Notes: generated by a model from the sequence alone, not told the origin. Numbered from the stretch's first letter, positions 7,876 through 16,688 are shown. The stretch: DNA of 64,000 nt from Elusimicrobia bacterium GWA2_56_46 (GCA_001799575.1 MGTT01000028.1:171927-235926); one strand, 5' to 3'. Numbers and translations are program-made.

Positions 7876-8107
7876 CTTTTCCCCCTTTTCCAATCTTCTC
7901 CTTTAAAGCGTTGAGCTTCGCCGAATGCCTGCCGGATTCCTTTATCAGCATATTCAGGGAAATGCTCAGTTGTTTGCGCGTCAACTCCGGGAAGCCGCTC
8001 CAGAAAAGGGCAGTGTTAAGATGTTTGCTGTAGATCTGTATGGCCCTTTCCTCCAGGTCCGCGGCGTCATCTATGAATTTCATAAGTTCCTGTTTTGTCA
8101 TGCCCAT
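7865..8107 (-). CDS. Small ferritin-like helical protein (first of a pair)
   Basis: An 80-residue helical protein beginning MGMTKQELMKFIDDAADLEERAIQIYSK. Glutamates in the first helix (DLEERA) and the E-x-x-x-H segment in a later helix (LIKESGRHSAKL) are placed like di-iron ligands of ferritin-like proteins, though the motif is weaker than in the neighbour. The ATG at 8107 follows GGAG by 6 nt, and a TTG at 8119 also lies in frame. It starts 2 bp after the stop of the GH26-type gene and overlaps the next small gene, so it belongs to the polysaccharide operon. Its function is unknown. Confidence 0.68.
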   Translation of the reverse strand: MGMTKQELMKFIDDAADLEERAIQIYSKHLNTALFWSGFPELTRKQLSISLNMLIKESGRHSAKLNALKEKIGKGGKDVY

Positions 8108-8108
8108 A

Positions 8109-9089
8109 TTAATCTCCAAAGAACCAGTTTAGGCGTCCGCCATCGGCTTTGAAAAAACCGGCGGCCGCGGCCCGCCCGTAGATCCCGGCGGCCGCGCTGT
8201 CGGAAGAAAGCCGCCAGTCGCACTCCTTGTTATAATCGAACCACATGAAGCCTTTCACCGCCGTGTAGCGCGTCTCCAGCCTGCGCAGCAATTTGGACAG
8301 CCACTGCGCTTTCGAGCCCCCCTCGCGGCAGGCGGCTGTCTCGGTCAGGAACAGAGGCTTGTCGGGCGCCATTGCCAGCGCCCTCCGGTAGGGGCTTTTC
8401 AGCAGCCTGCCCGGCGCGATCCAGGCGGACCACCAGCGCGATTCCCCCCAGTTATACGCGTCCAGCCCCACCGCGTCGGCGTAATCGGGGCCTGGATAAT
8501 AATTTTCAAACTTATTCCAGCCGGCGCGCGGCTTGTCTTCCCCGTTGACGCTGAAGATCAGCTTCAGCTTCGATCCGGCGCCGGTACGCATCAGGCCGGC
8601 CATGCGCCGCCAGGCTTTTTTGTACTCCTCCGGGGAGTTTCCATTTTTTGCGCCGCTCCAGGAATACCAGTCCCCGTTGGGCTCATGTCCCCACCTGAGC
8701 ATAACGGGGCGGCCGTACTTTTTTATCGAGGCGGCCATGGCTTTTATGTAGGCATCGTATTCGCCGCGTCCTATACCGGCCAGCAGACTTTGCTCCCGTC
8801 CGGTCTTAAGGTACGGTTCCCAGGTCAGCGCAAGTATGGCGCCGCCGCGGTTGGCTTTTGCTATCTCGGCGGAGGGAAAATTGTCGCCCCAGGCCAGGTA
8901 GAAATGCGCGAAGCCCGTCGGCAGCTCCAGCGAGGCGTAATCCCCGGAGATAATGCCGGCTACGCAGCCGGGAAATTCTTTCTCGAAACGGGCGAGCGGC
9001 CGCCACAGTATGCGGACATCCTCATAGTTCAGCCAGTAATAGGACAGGCCTAAAACGGCTGCCGCGGTCAGGATCCGGATCCATTTCAT
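8109..9089 (-). CDS. GH26-type glycoside hydrolase
   Basis: A 326-residue protein with an N-terminal hydrophobic segment (about 5-20) that could be a signal peptide or membrane anchor. The (beta/alpha)8 signature of GH26 is clear: an acid/base glutamate in RWGHEPNGDWYSW (E136) and a nucleophile glutamate in LFLTETAACREGG (E250). Known GH26 enzymes cut beta-mannans, beta-1,3-xylan or mixed glucans, and the substrate here cannot be read from sequence. Its start overlaps the stop of the glycosyltransferase gene by 4 nt. Polymer synthases are often paired with a hydrolase that trims the product, as BcsZ is with cellulose synthase, and this gene fits that place. Confidence 0.87.
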   Translation of the reverse strand: MKWIRILTAAAVLGLSYYWLNYEDVRILWRPLARFEKEFPGCVAGIISGDYASLELPTGFAHFYLAWGDNFPSAEIAKANRGGAILALTWEPYLKTGREQSLLAGIGRGEYDAYIKAMAASIKKYGRPVMLRWGHEPNGDWYSWSGAKNGNSPEEYKKAWRRMAGLMRTGAGSKLKLIFSVNGEDKPRAGWNKFENYYPGPDYADAVGLDAYNWGESRWWSAWIAPGRLLKSPYRRALAMAPDKPLFLTETAACREGGSKAQWLSKLLRRLETRYTAVKGFMWFDYNKECDWRLSSDSAAAGIYGRAAAAGFFKADGGRLNWFFGD

Positions 9090-10627
9090 GCCGCCGCCTT
9101 TTCCGGCGGCGCCGGCGGGTTGTTGAAACGGAATATATTGGCAAGTATGAAGATATGATAGGCGGCCCAGAACATATTAACCCCTATGGCATAAGGATCG
9201 TTGCCGAAGCGCAGGGCGCCTACGGCGATAGCGGCTGCATTAAGGCCAAGCATCACGCTGTAGGGCCAAAGCCCTTTCCAGTCCAGTCGTTCCCGTCCGC
9301 CCTTGGTGGTAACCACGAAAGTCATTTTTTCCCCCGCCAGGGCCAGCAGGGTGGATTTCATAAGCACCGGGAAGCAAAGCGAGCCCAGTATAAGTCCGGT
9401 ATAGATCTGCTTGAAGGTGTAATGCCGCTCGCTCATGGTGGAGTAAAAAACAAGCAGGGAAAGCGAGAAGTACGGTACGAAAGTGGTCAGGTAGATCTCC
9501 GGCCGCAGGAAGAAGGACGGTACGTTGAAGAGCAGGAAAGCTATGGGGCAGATCATCAGGAAAAAGAAAGCCCAGCCCACAAAATAGTAGCTGCCGGCCA
9601 GGAAATATTCCAGCCACTGCATGGGCGTCAGAGAACGCGGAGACCTGAAAAAGAGCTGGATGATCCGTTTGAAAACACTGACCGTTCCGCCGGACCAGCG
9701 GGCCTGCTGTTTGAAGTAGGCCGGCAGCGTATCCGGGCCCAGGCCGAACACTTTCACATGCGGGTGGTAGAGGGATTTGTAGCCCTTTACGTGCAATTTC
9801 ACGGAGGTGGCGAAATCTTCGGTTATGGAACTCTCGTCGAAACCTCCCACGCTCATCAGCGCTGTACGCCGGAAGACCACGTTGGTGCCGCAGCAGAACA
9901 TGGCGTCGTTTAGGTTCTTACCCTCGCAGATGCTCTCGTAGAAGATGGCCTGCTGCATGGCGGCGCCCATGGCCACGGGGCTGTCGCCCACGTTGGAGTA
10001 GAACTGCGGCGTCTGCACGAAAGCCAGGTTCTCGTTCGCTTCCAGATAGGGCAGCAGTTCGTCGAGAAAGTCCGGCATCGGGTTCTGGTCCGCGTCAAAA
10101 ATGGCCAGATATTTCTCCGGCATACCGGCCATGAAAGCGTTTACTATTCCGGCCTTGGCGCCGCGCCGCTCCTCCCGCCGGAAGATCTTTATGCCGTGGC
10201 GCGCGGCCAGCCCGTCCGCTTCTTCCTTGTAGCGCTGGTCGCTGGAGTCGTCCAGGAAATAAATGTTCTTATTGGGGTAATCCAGGTTGCGGAAAGTAAT
10301 GATGGTTTCTTCAAGTATTTCTTTCGGCTCGTGCCGCGCCGCCACCACCACGGCCACCCACGGCTCTTCCCCCTGCCTTATTTCCGCGCGCGGAGCGGTC
10401 AGTTCCCTGCCGCGTATATTGAAGACGTTTATCATGTAGCCCAGCGCGTGCACCAGCATATAGGTTTCGCCGGTAAGCAGCAGTATGCCGAATAGTTTCT
10501 CCACCGGGCTGTAGTAGGAGTAGGAGAATATTATTACGCGGGCCACGAAATAAAGACAGACCGCCACGCAGCCGACCAGCGTGAAGATCCTTAGACGAGT
10601 CAGAAAAAAACGGACGAAGTTAGACAT
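9086..10627 (-). CDS. Processive family 2 glycosyltransferase, cellulose-synthase-like
   Basis: A 513-residue membrane protein. Two membrane segments lie at about 13-35 and 43-65. The GT2 domain follows with D178-A-D180 (IFDADQNPMPDF), the TED motif at 269-271 (ITEDFATS) and QQARW at 307-311, the Q-x-x-R-W hallmark of processive beta-glycan synthases. Several membrane helices follow (about 335-480). There is no PilZ domain, so cyclic di-GMP control of the BcsA kind is not indicated. It is the first gene of the operon with the GH26-type hydrolase, two ferritin-like proteins and an outer-membrane barrel. The polymer is unknown. The hydrolase family suggests a beta-mannan or beta-glucan, which is an inference. 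Confidence 0.9.
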   Translation of the reverse strand: MSNFVRFFLTRLRIFTLVGCVAVCLYFVARVIIFSYSYYSPVEKLFGILLLTGETYMLVHALGYMINVFNIRGRELTAPRAEIRQGEEPWVAVVVAARHEPKEILEETIITFRNLDYPNKNIYFLDDSSDQRYKEEADGLAARHGIKIFRREERRGAKAGIVNAFMAGMPEKYLAIFDADQNPMPDFLDELLPYLEANENLAFVQTPQFYSNVGDSPVAMGAAMQQAIFYESICEGKNLNDAMFCCGTNVVFRRTALMSVGGFDESSITEDFATSVKLHVKGYKSLYHPHVKVFGLGPDTLPAYFKQQARWSGGTVSVFKRIIQLFFRSPRSLTPMQWLEYFLAGSYYFVGWAFFFLMICPIAFLLFNVPSFFLRPEIYLTTFVPYFSLSLLVFYSTMSERHYTFKQIYTGLILGSLCFPVLMKSTLLALAGEKMTFVVTTKGGRERLDWKGLWPYSVMLGLNAAAIAVGALRFGNDPYAIGVNMFWAAYHIFILANIFRFNNPPAPPEKAAA

Positions 10628-10670
10628 AAAAACTTTCAGGCGCCGGTTGCGGATGATCCGGTTTCCCCCT

Positions 10671-11567
10671 TCAGAACACCAGTCCGAACAGTATCCCGGA
10701 AGAGAGAGCGAAGAGCAGCCACCAGGCCGCGTAGATCAGCAGGCCGCGCCTCCCTATAAGTTTCTGCGACATTATCATGGTGGGGATGCAGGTTCCCACC
10801 GAACCCAGCAGGAATGCGAAAGCCGGCCCCGGCCCGAGGCCCAGTTTCATCAGCGACAGGGTCAATGGTATTTCCTCGCCCTCGCAGACATAAAGCGGTA
10901 CGCCCAGCAGCGCCGCGCTGAGGTAGGCCAGCGGCCCCGAGGAGCCGATGTAGCGCGTGATCACACCCGCCGGGAGGAGCACCGTGAGAAGCGTGGCTAT
11001 GGCCATGCCAAGCAGGAAATATTTGCCCAGGTCTTTGAGAATGTCCACGAAAACCGGCCAGAATTTACGGGGTTCATCGGTTTCCCCGCCGTCGGCGCAG
11101 CCGCAGGCGGAGCAGCATTCCTTGACCGGCTCCGGCGCCGGGATGTCCAGGAAGCCTGAGCGCTCAAGCCGGAGGAAGATGGCGCCTATCGTCATGGCCC
11201 CGCAGAAAGCGGCCAGAGCGCGGGCGGCGGCGAATTTCCACCCCAGCATGGCCCAGGTGAGCACCAGGGTCTGCGGGCTGACCAGAGGCGAAGCCAGCAG
11301 GAAGCTGGTAACCGTGCCCAGATCCGCGCCTTTGCGGCGCAGGCCGTCGGCCATGGGCATGGTGGCGCAGGAGCAGCCGGGCAGAACCATGCCCAGTATG
11401 GAAGCTTTCCCCATGGAAAGCCAGCCGCCGCTCAGATGTTTCAGCGCGAATTCCGGCTTGACGAAAACGTCCAGCGCCGCGCCGAAAGCGGCCCCGCCGA
11501 GAAAATAGGGCAGCACTGTCCAGGTCAGCGTCAGGAATTCCTTGGCAAAGGCGTAGAGGTAGTTCAT
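10671..11567 (-). CDS. ArsP/DUF318-type permease with cysteine-rich loop
   Basis: A 298-residue integral membrane protein with about eight helices in two halves. The first half contains PGCSCATMPMADGL (C65, C67), the conserved cysteine region of the permease family known from ArsP and from SO_0444-type transporters. A loop of about 35 residues between the halves has C151, C152, C155 and C157 in CCSACGC, a likely soft-metal site. Known relatives export organoarsenicals or heavy metals, and the substrate here is not determinable. The start overlaps the stop of the upstream rsgA paralogue by 4 nt, an odd partnership. No ArsR regulator is adjacent. Confidence 0.82.
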   Translation of the reverse strand: MNYLYAFAKEFLTLTWTVLPYFLGGAAFGAALDVFVKPEFALKHLSGGWLSMGKASILGMVLPGCSCATMPMADGLRRKGADLGTVTSFLLASPLVSPQTLVLTWAMLGWKFAAARALAAFCGAMTIGAIFLRLERSGFLDIPAPEPVKECCSACGCADGGETDEPRKFWPVFVDILKDLGKYFLLGMAIATLLTVLLPAGVITRYIGSSGPLAYLSAALLGVPLYVCEGEEIPLTLSLMKLGLGPGPAFAFLLGSVGTCIPTMIMSQKLIGRRGLLIYAAWWLLFALSSGILFGLVF

Positions 11568-12658
11568 AAGAGCGGGTTCTGTCTGCGCCGTGAGGCGTCT
11601 TTCAGGGTGTTGCCGGAGTTGTCCGCGCGGCCTTTTCTTTTAAGGCGTTCGTCATGATCCGTTTTGGTTTTAAGGGAAGCGGCTTCTTTGCGCAGTTTAA
11701 GGTAATTTTCGTAATGCGCGCGCGGCAGCGTTCCGGCCTCAAGCGCTTCGCGCACGGAGCAGTCCGGCTCGCTGGAGTGCGAGCAGTTGCCGAACCGGCA
11801 TCTTTCGGCCAGCGCGCGGATGTCGTCGAAAGTCCCGTCGGCGGCGCCGGCGTCTTTCCAGAGCTCCAGGCCGCGCATTCCGGGGGTGTCTATAAGCAGC
11901 GCCCCGCTGCCCGGCAGGATAAAAAGTTTCCGGCCTGTGGTGGTGTGCCGCCCGCGGGCGTCCTCTTCGCGCACCGAAGCTGTGCGCTGGAGTTCCGCGC
12001 CCATCAGGTTGTTTATTATGGTGGACTTGCCCGAGCCGGAAGAACCCGCCAGAACCACGGCGCGGCCGGGGGTCAGGAGGGCGTTCAGGGCGTCGTAGCC
12101 CGTCTTGTTTATGGAATCCAGCGGCAGAACCGGCGCACCGGAACTCATTGAGCGAACCTCGTCGGCCTTAAGAGCGGCGTCCGGATCCAGATCCGCCTTG
12201 TTCAGAAGCACCACGGCGGAGGCGCCCCCGGCTGTGACGGCGGCCAGGTAGCGTTCCAGGCGGTTAAGATTGTAATTCCCGTCCAGGCTCTGGACGATGA
12301 AAACGGCGTCTATGTTGGCGGCGATAACCTGTTCCTCTTCGCCGCCGGGGTCGCGGCGGGAAAGTTTTGAGCTTCTGGGCAGGAGCGCCTGTATGGTCTG
12401 ACGCTTCGCGCGCGGCTCGAAACTGAGGGCGGCCCAGTCCCCGACAGCGGGGAAATCGGCTTTTGATTTCGCGGCGCGCCGGAAGAGGCCGGAGACTTCG
12501 GCCAGGAAAGATCCGGCGGCGCAGACGACTTCGCAGGCGGAGCGGTGCTCGGCGACGACTCGCGCGGGGATGAGGTTTTTATCCGAAAAAATTATGAAAG
12601 CTTTAGCCAATACCGGATTCCAGCCCAGGGTTTCAAGTGCGGGAGTGTCGTGGGACAT
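11564..12658 (-). CDS. RsgA-like ribosome GTPase (second paralogue)
   Basis: A 364-residue circularly permuted GTPase with the RsgA order: OB-like N-terminal domain, G4 LNKADLD, G1 GSSGSGKST, GRHTTT, G3 DTPGMRG and the zinc motif CRFGNCSHSSEPDC. The N-terminus ALETLGWNP is typical of the second RsgA subtype. The ATG at 12658 places this motif near the start. A GTG at 12685 in frame is also possible, and neither has a good ribosome site. The C-terminal 40 residues are basic (LKTKTDHDERLKRKG). The gene is translationally coupled to a metal-type permease. Two RsgA proteins in one genome is uncommon. One may serve a condition-specific ribosome step, which is an inference. Confidence 0.9.
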   Translation of the reverse strand: MSHDTPALETLGWNPVLAKAFIIFSDKNLIPARVVAEHRSACEVVCAAGSFLAEVSGLFRRAAKSKADFPAVGDWAALSFEPRAKRQTIQALLPRSSKLSRRDPGGEEEQVIAANIDAVFIVQSLDGNYNLNRLERYLAAVTAGGASAVVLLNKADLDPDAALKADEVRSMSSGAPVLPLDSINKTGYDALNALLTPGRAVVLAGSSGSGKSTIINNLMGAELQRTASVREEDARGRHTTTGRKLFILPGSGALLIDTPGMRGLELWKDAGAADGTFDDIRALAERCRFGNCSHSSEPDCSVREALEAGTLPRAHYENYLKLRKEAASLKTKTDHDERLKRKGRADNSGNTLKDASRRRQNPLL

Positions 12659-12765
12659 AACGTAAAGGGCCAAAGTCAAAGCCACCCGCAGGCACAGGCA
12701 GGCATATTTAATCCGCCGTGCATCCGGATGGCTTTACATCCAAACCGCTTTGCGTCCGGTTTCTA

Positions 12766-15700
12766 TCAGCTGACTTTGCAGCGGCGGCGCTTGGAGATCA
12801 GGTACTCGCCGTTCTTAGTGCGCATTCTGGCCGTAAGCTGATGGGCGCCCGGAGCGAAATTTGTCCAATCGAACCACCAGTAACCTACGGAATGCCTGCA
12901 AGCCTGCCAGGGCTGGTCGTCTATGGAGAGCTCTACGCCGGCGGCATTGCTCACGGAGACCCGGACAGCGTAATGCCTTGACGTGATATTCTCCAGGTTC
13001 CTGGGATGGTCTATCAGTACGTATTCGTTTACGGCGGCCGGTTTTGTTTTGGCGGCGGTTTTCGAGCCGGCGCCCTTTTTCGCGGTTAATTTAAGCATTG
13101 TACTCTCCTCCCCTTGCGTATGAACTGCGCTGATCTCCCGCGGCCGGGAAATCCTTTCATTAAGGCAGCGCAGGGACTTTTCCAACGGGTGCTTCAGATG
13201 AATTCTTACAACGCGTCTGTTTTTGGAGTCCAGAGCTTCGAAATCACCAGCGGCCTGGGCCATTTCCAGCTGCCCGAAAGTGTATTTTTCCCCTGTGATA
13301 TTGATATCATTTTTGACCGGGCCTGTCAAGATAAGGAAGAGGGCGCTGTCGGGCCCGCCTTTGTGGAGCTGGCCGGAGGAATGGAGGTAGCGCGGGCCGT
13401 AGGAAAGCGTTGTCGCCGCGCGGGTCCGGGTTTTGAGGGTTTCCCTGAGGTTTTTCAGTTCTTCCTCCACCTTCGGGAGATTGGGCAGATAGGCCAGCAG
13501 GGCGAGGTATTCCTTTTCTTTCAGGGCGGAGAAGAGACCCTTGAACACTTCGTCGTAGCCGGCCGCGCCGTCCAGGGCCCCGCGCAGCGCCCTGGAGGCG
13601 TAGACAGAGAGCCTGTCCGAGGAAAACTGCGGTCTGGGTTCCGGGGCTTTTTTCCCGGCGGTCATGGCGGCCAGCGTTTTGAGCGTCAGGTCTTTCGCCT
13701 CCTTGACGTTGGGCTGGTCGAACGGATCTATCCCCAGCAGCGCGCCGGCGGCGGCGGTGGCCGCTTCCCACCGGAAGAATTCCCCGCCCAGGTCGTAGGC
13801 GTCTTTCATGAACATGGTGTAGACCGGTTGTCCGGCGGTCTTCAGTTTGCCGAGCCTGGCGGCAGTATCGGCGTCAAGGGAAGAACCGAGCTGGGTATGC
13901 GCGAAAAATCTGTCTTCCTGGTAAGTTTCCGGCGCTGAGAACTTTTCAAGGCAGACCGGCACTATTCCCATGCCCTCCTTGCCGGTGCTCTCGGCCACAA
14001 GCTGTTCAACCCAGAGGCCGAAGACTTCCAGCTTTTTCGGCATGACGAGAGTCAGCTTGTTCCGGCCTTTGAGGGCCATGCCCCCCATCAGGGCGCCCAG
14101 CAGCGCGCCGGGATTGCGGGTCAGTTCCGGTTCCTTGCAGAGGTTGGCCATGTCTATGGCCCGTTCCAGCATTTTTTTGATGTCTGCGCCGCAAAGGGCC
14201 GCCGGCACCAGCCCGAAGTAGGAGAGGGCGGAGAACCGGCCGCCTATGTCCGCGAAGTTGAGAAAGATTTTCCTGAACTTCTTCTCTTTGGCCAGCGCGG
14301 CCAGGCCCGTGCCGGGGTCGGTGATGGCGGCGAAATTATTGCCGGGTTTCTTGACGCCTGATTTTTTCAGCAGGCTCCAGAAATACTTGAACTGGCTGGA
14401 CGGCTCGATCGTGCCGCCGGATTTGCTGGCGAAGATAAAAAGCGTTTTTTTGAGATCCAGCTTTTCCTTGACGTAGAGGATCCAGGCCGGATCCGTGGTG
14501 TCCAGGACGTGGAGCCGCGGATTCAGCGGGTTCTGGAATACCGCGCGGATGACTTCGGGCGCGAGGCTGGAGCCGCCCATGCCGAGCAGCACCACGCTGG
14601 AAAAGCCTTCGGCCAGGATCTCGTCGCGGAAGCGGCCTATTTCTTTCACCCGCGGGAGCATTTTGAACGGGGCGTCCAGCCAGCCGAGGGAATTGTCGAT
14701 GATCTTTACGTGCTCCGGCCCGGTTTTCCAGAGGGAGGCGTCTTTTTTCCAGAGGCGCTTCACGAAATCTTTTTCTTTCAGCCGTTCAAGGGCCGGCCCG
14801 TACTCGGTGTAAGGAAGTTCGGGGAGGAGGGCGCCGCTTTCTTTCGCGCCCGGAGCCGCTCCCGCCGTAGAGAGCGCCCGCTTTTTCTCCTCGATATGGC
14901 TGATCAGGGAATCGTAGGCGCGGGAAAATTTTTCCACGCCGTCGCGTTCCAGAAATTCCAGAATGGCGCGGAAATCCACTCCGGCGGTCTCCAGTTTAGT
15001 GAAAAAAGATTCCGCGGCGGCCAGCCTGGCCGGGAGCGGGGCCTTGTCCGGGGAGCCGTGGTCGAGGAACGCTTTCAGCGCCGCCCCGGGCAGGGTGTTT
15101 ACCGAATCGGGCAGGAGCAGGGAATCGGCGTACAGCGTGTCCCTGTAGGCGGGGTTCTTCACCCCGGTGGAGGCCCAGAGTATGCGCTGTTTCAGGGCGC
15201 CTTTTTCCCGGAGCGCCAGGAACTCCCGGCTTGAGAAGATCAGCGCGTATTTTTTGTAGGCGACAAGGGAATTGGCGACGCCCGTCCGGCCCCTGGCGGC
15301 GTTGGCGAAGTCGTACATCTCCTCGCTATCGAACGATTCTTCGGCGGCCAGCAGGGTTTCTAGCTCCTCGTCGGTCTGGGTGTCTATGCGGCTGACGAAG
15401 AAGCTGGCTACGGACGCCAGCGTGTCCACCGGGAGCCCGCTCTCCGTCCGCCAGGTCAGGGCTTCTATATAGGCTTTCACCACTTCCTCATATCTGTCGG
15501 GCGAGAAGATGAGCGTAAAATTGATGTTGACGCCTTTCTTAAGGAGGGCCTTGCCGGCCTGCACGCCTTCCAGGGTGGCGGGAACCTTTATCATTACGTT
15601 CTTGCGTCCGATCTTGGAGAACAGCCGCTCTCCCTCTTTGACGGTGCCGGCCAGGTCATGCGCCAGCGAGGGCCTCACTTCCATGCTTACGAAGCCGTCG

Positions 15701-16002
15701 GCGCCGCGTGTCGCGTCGTATATGTTCTTGAATAGGTCGGCGGCGCGCTGGATGTCTTCCACCGCCAGCGTTTCAAAAATAACTTCCGCCGTGAGGTTCC
15801 TGGCCGCGAGGTTTTCCATGGGGCCGGCGTAGTAGGAGGACTTTAGTATCGCGGTTTCGAAGATGGAGGGGTTGGAGGTAACGCCTGTCACGCCGGAATT
15901 TTTTATCAGCGCGGCCAGGGAACCGTCCAGGAGCATGTCCCGGTTCAGGCTGTCCAGCCAGAGACTGGCGCCGGTAGTTTTGACTTCTTTTAAAATGTCC
16001 AT
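12766..16002 (-). CDS. Bifunctional transaldolase/glucose-6-phosphate isomerase with extra C-terminal domain
   Basis: A 1078-residue fusion. Residues 1-380 are transaldolase (GASLWLDSLNRDML, GVTSNPSIF, and the Schiff-base lysine in MIKVPATLEG). Residues about 410-925 are phosphoglucose isomerase (GMGGSSLAPEV, SKSGGTIEPSS). Tal-pgi fusions of about 950 residues are known; they link the pentose phosphate pathway to glycolysis. The ATG at 16002 has AGGAG 5 nt upstream. After RRVVRIHL, where such fusions normally end, a linker of about 30 residues leads in frame into a 110-residue domain (VEL-SIDDQPWQACRHSVGYWWFDW) resembling a carbohydrate-binding or Ig-like fold. That part has its own GGGGAGGAG site and ATG at 13098, so it may also be made alone. 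rpiB lies 17 bp upstream in the same operon. Confidence 0.92.
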   Translation of the reverse strand: MDILKEVKTTGASLWLDSLNRDMLLDGSLAALIKNSGVTGVTSNPSIFETAILKSSYYAGPMENLAARNLTAEVIFETLAVEDIQRAADLFKNIYDATRGADGFVSMEVRPSLAHDLAGTVKEGERLFSKIGRKNVMIKVPATLEGVQAGKALLKKGVNINFTLIFSPDRYEEVVKAYIEALTWRTESGLPVDTLASVASFFVSRIDTQTDEELETLLAAEESFDSEEMYDFANAARGRTGVANSLVAYKKYALIFSSREFLALREKGALKQRILWASTGVKNPAYRDTLYADSLLLPDSVNTLPGAALKAFLDHGSPDKAPLPARLAAAESFFTKLETAGVDFRAILEFLERDGVEKFSRAYDSLISHIEEKKRALSTAGAAPGAKESGALLPELPYTEYGPALERLKEKDFVKRLWKKDASLWKTGPEHVKIIDNSLGWLDAPFKMLPRVKEIGRFRDEILAEGFSSVVLLGMGGSSLAPEVIRAVFQNPLNPRLHVLDTTDPAWILYVKEKLDLKKTLFIFASKSGGTIEPSSQFKYFWSLLKKSGVKKPGNNFAAITDPGTGLAALAKEKKFRKIFLNFADIGGRFSALSYFGLVPAALCGADIKKMLERAIDMANLCKEPELTRNPGALLGALMGGMALKGRNKLTLVMPKKLEVFGLWVEQLVAESTGKEGMGIVPVCLEKFSAPETYQEDRFFAHTQLGSSLDADTAARLGKLKTAGQPVYTMFMKDAYDLGGEFFRWEAATAAAGALLGIDPFDQPNVKEAKDLTLKTLAAMTAGKKAPEPRPQFSSDRLSVYASRALRGALDGAAGYDEVFKGLFSALKEKEYLALLAYLPNLPKVEEELKNLRETLKTRTRAATTLSYGPRYLHSSGQLHKGGPDSALFLILTGPVKNDINITGEKYTFGQLEMAQAAGDFEALDSKNRRVVRIHLKHPLEKSLRCLNERISRPREISAVHTQGEESTMLKLTAKKGAGSKTAAKTKPAAVNEYVLIDHPRNLENITSRHYAVRVSVSNAAGVELSIDDQPWQACRHSVGYWWFDWTNFAPGAHQLTARMRTKNGEYLISKRRRCKVS
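13096..13118 (-). promoter_or_regulatory. Strong internal ribosome binding site inside tal-pgi
   Basis: On the - strand GGGGAGGAG lies 8 nt before an ATG at 13098 that is in frame with the long tal-pgi frame. Starting here gives a 110-residue protein (MLKLTAKKGAGSK onward). The site is stronger than the one for tal-pgi itself, which suggests the domain was, or still is, an independent gene. Confidence 0.65.
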
Positions 16003-16019
16003 AATTTCTCCTGTGCGGA

Positions 16020-16466
16020 TCATTGCTGTTCGAAAGACCTGATTTTGTCCAGGCGGCGGACGTGGCGCGCCTCGTTCGAGAAGACCGCGTTTACGAAAGC
16101 GTCGGTTATCTCCCGCGCGAGTTCCGTGCCTATGACCCTGGCGCCCAGGCATAAGATGTTCAGGTCGTCGTGTTCCACGCCCTGGCGCGCTGAGTAGGTG
16201 TCGTGGCAGACCGAGGCCCTGACGCCGGTGAATTTGTTGGCGGCCACGCAGGCGCCCACGCCGCTGCCGCAGACCACGATACCCCTGCCGGCCTTGCCTT
16301 TCGTCACGGCCAGGGCGACTTTGGCGGCGAAGTCCGGGTAATCGACGGAGACATCGGCGGAATCCGTTCCCAGATCCTCGACCTTATGCCCCATGGTCTT
16401 AAGGTGTTCGGCGAGATACTTTTTTAAAGGAAACCCGGCATGGTCGCCGGCAATCGCAATTTTCAC
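16020..16466 (-). CDS. rpiB: Ribose-5-phosphate isomerase B
   Basis: A 148-residue RpiB that interconverts ribose-5-phosphate and ribulose-5-phosphate. The family signature is complete: MKIAIAGDHAGFPLKK at the start, DYPDFAAKVA, the catalytic-cysteine loop VVCGSGVGACVAANK, and the HDTYSARQGVEHDDLNILCLGARVIG region. Length is normal. It is the upstream partner of tal-pgi (17-bp gap), so the operon supplies the non-oxidative pentose phosphate pathway together with hexose isomerisation. Transcription likely starts in the 16467-16530 gap. Confidence 0.95.
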   Translation of the reverse strand: MKIAIAGDHAGFPLKKYLAEHLKTMGHKVEDLGTDSADVSVDYPDFAAKVALAVTKGKAGRGIVVCGSGVGACVAANKFTGVRASVCHDTYSARQGVEHDDLNILCLGARVIGTELAREITDAFVNAVFSNEARHVRRLDKIRSFEQQ

Positions 16467-16531
16467 ATTATCCTCCGTAAAATCAAGCCCCTAAATTTTA
16501 TCATTTTGCCGCCGATTATTCCCGTTTGTGC

Positions 16532-16554
16532 AAAAAGGTAGACGCTACCTTTTT
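16532..16554. terminator. Rho-independent terminator hairpin
   Basis: AAAAAGGTAG-ACG-CTACCTTTTT is a perfect 10-bp stem with a 3-nt loop and T-runs on both strands. It lies between the 3' end of the DUF6429 gene and the rpiB start and probably ends DUF6429 transcription. The rest of 16467-16688 shows nothing coding. Confidence 0.7.
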
Positions 16555-16688
16555 ACGATGGCCGGAGTGAAGAACTTAAATAATCCGAGGATGTTTATGG
16601 CGTTGGGTAATGCGTGGGCCCGTGATGCGGACGGGAGGAGGAATGGGTGTCGGCCTGGGTTATAGCGAAAAAGCCGATACGCAGTCTA

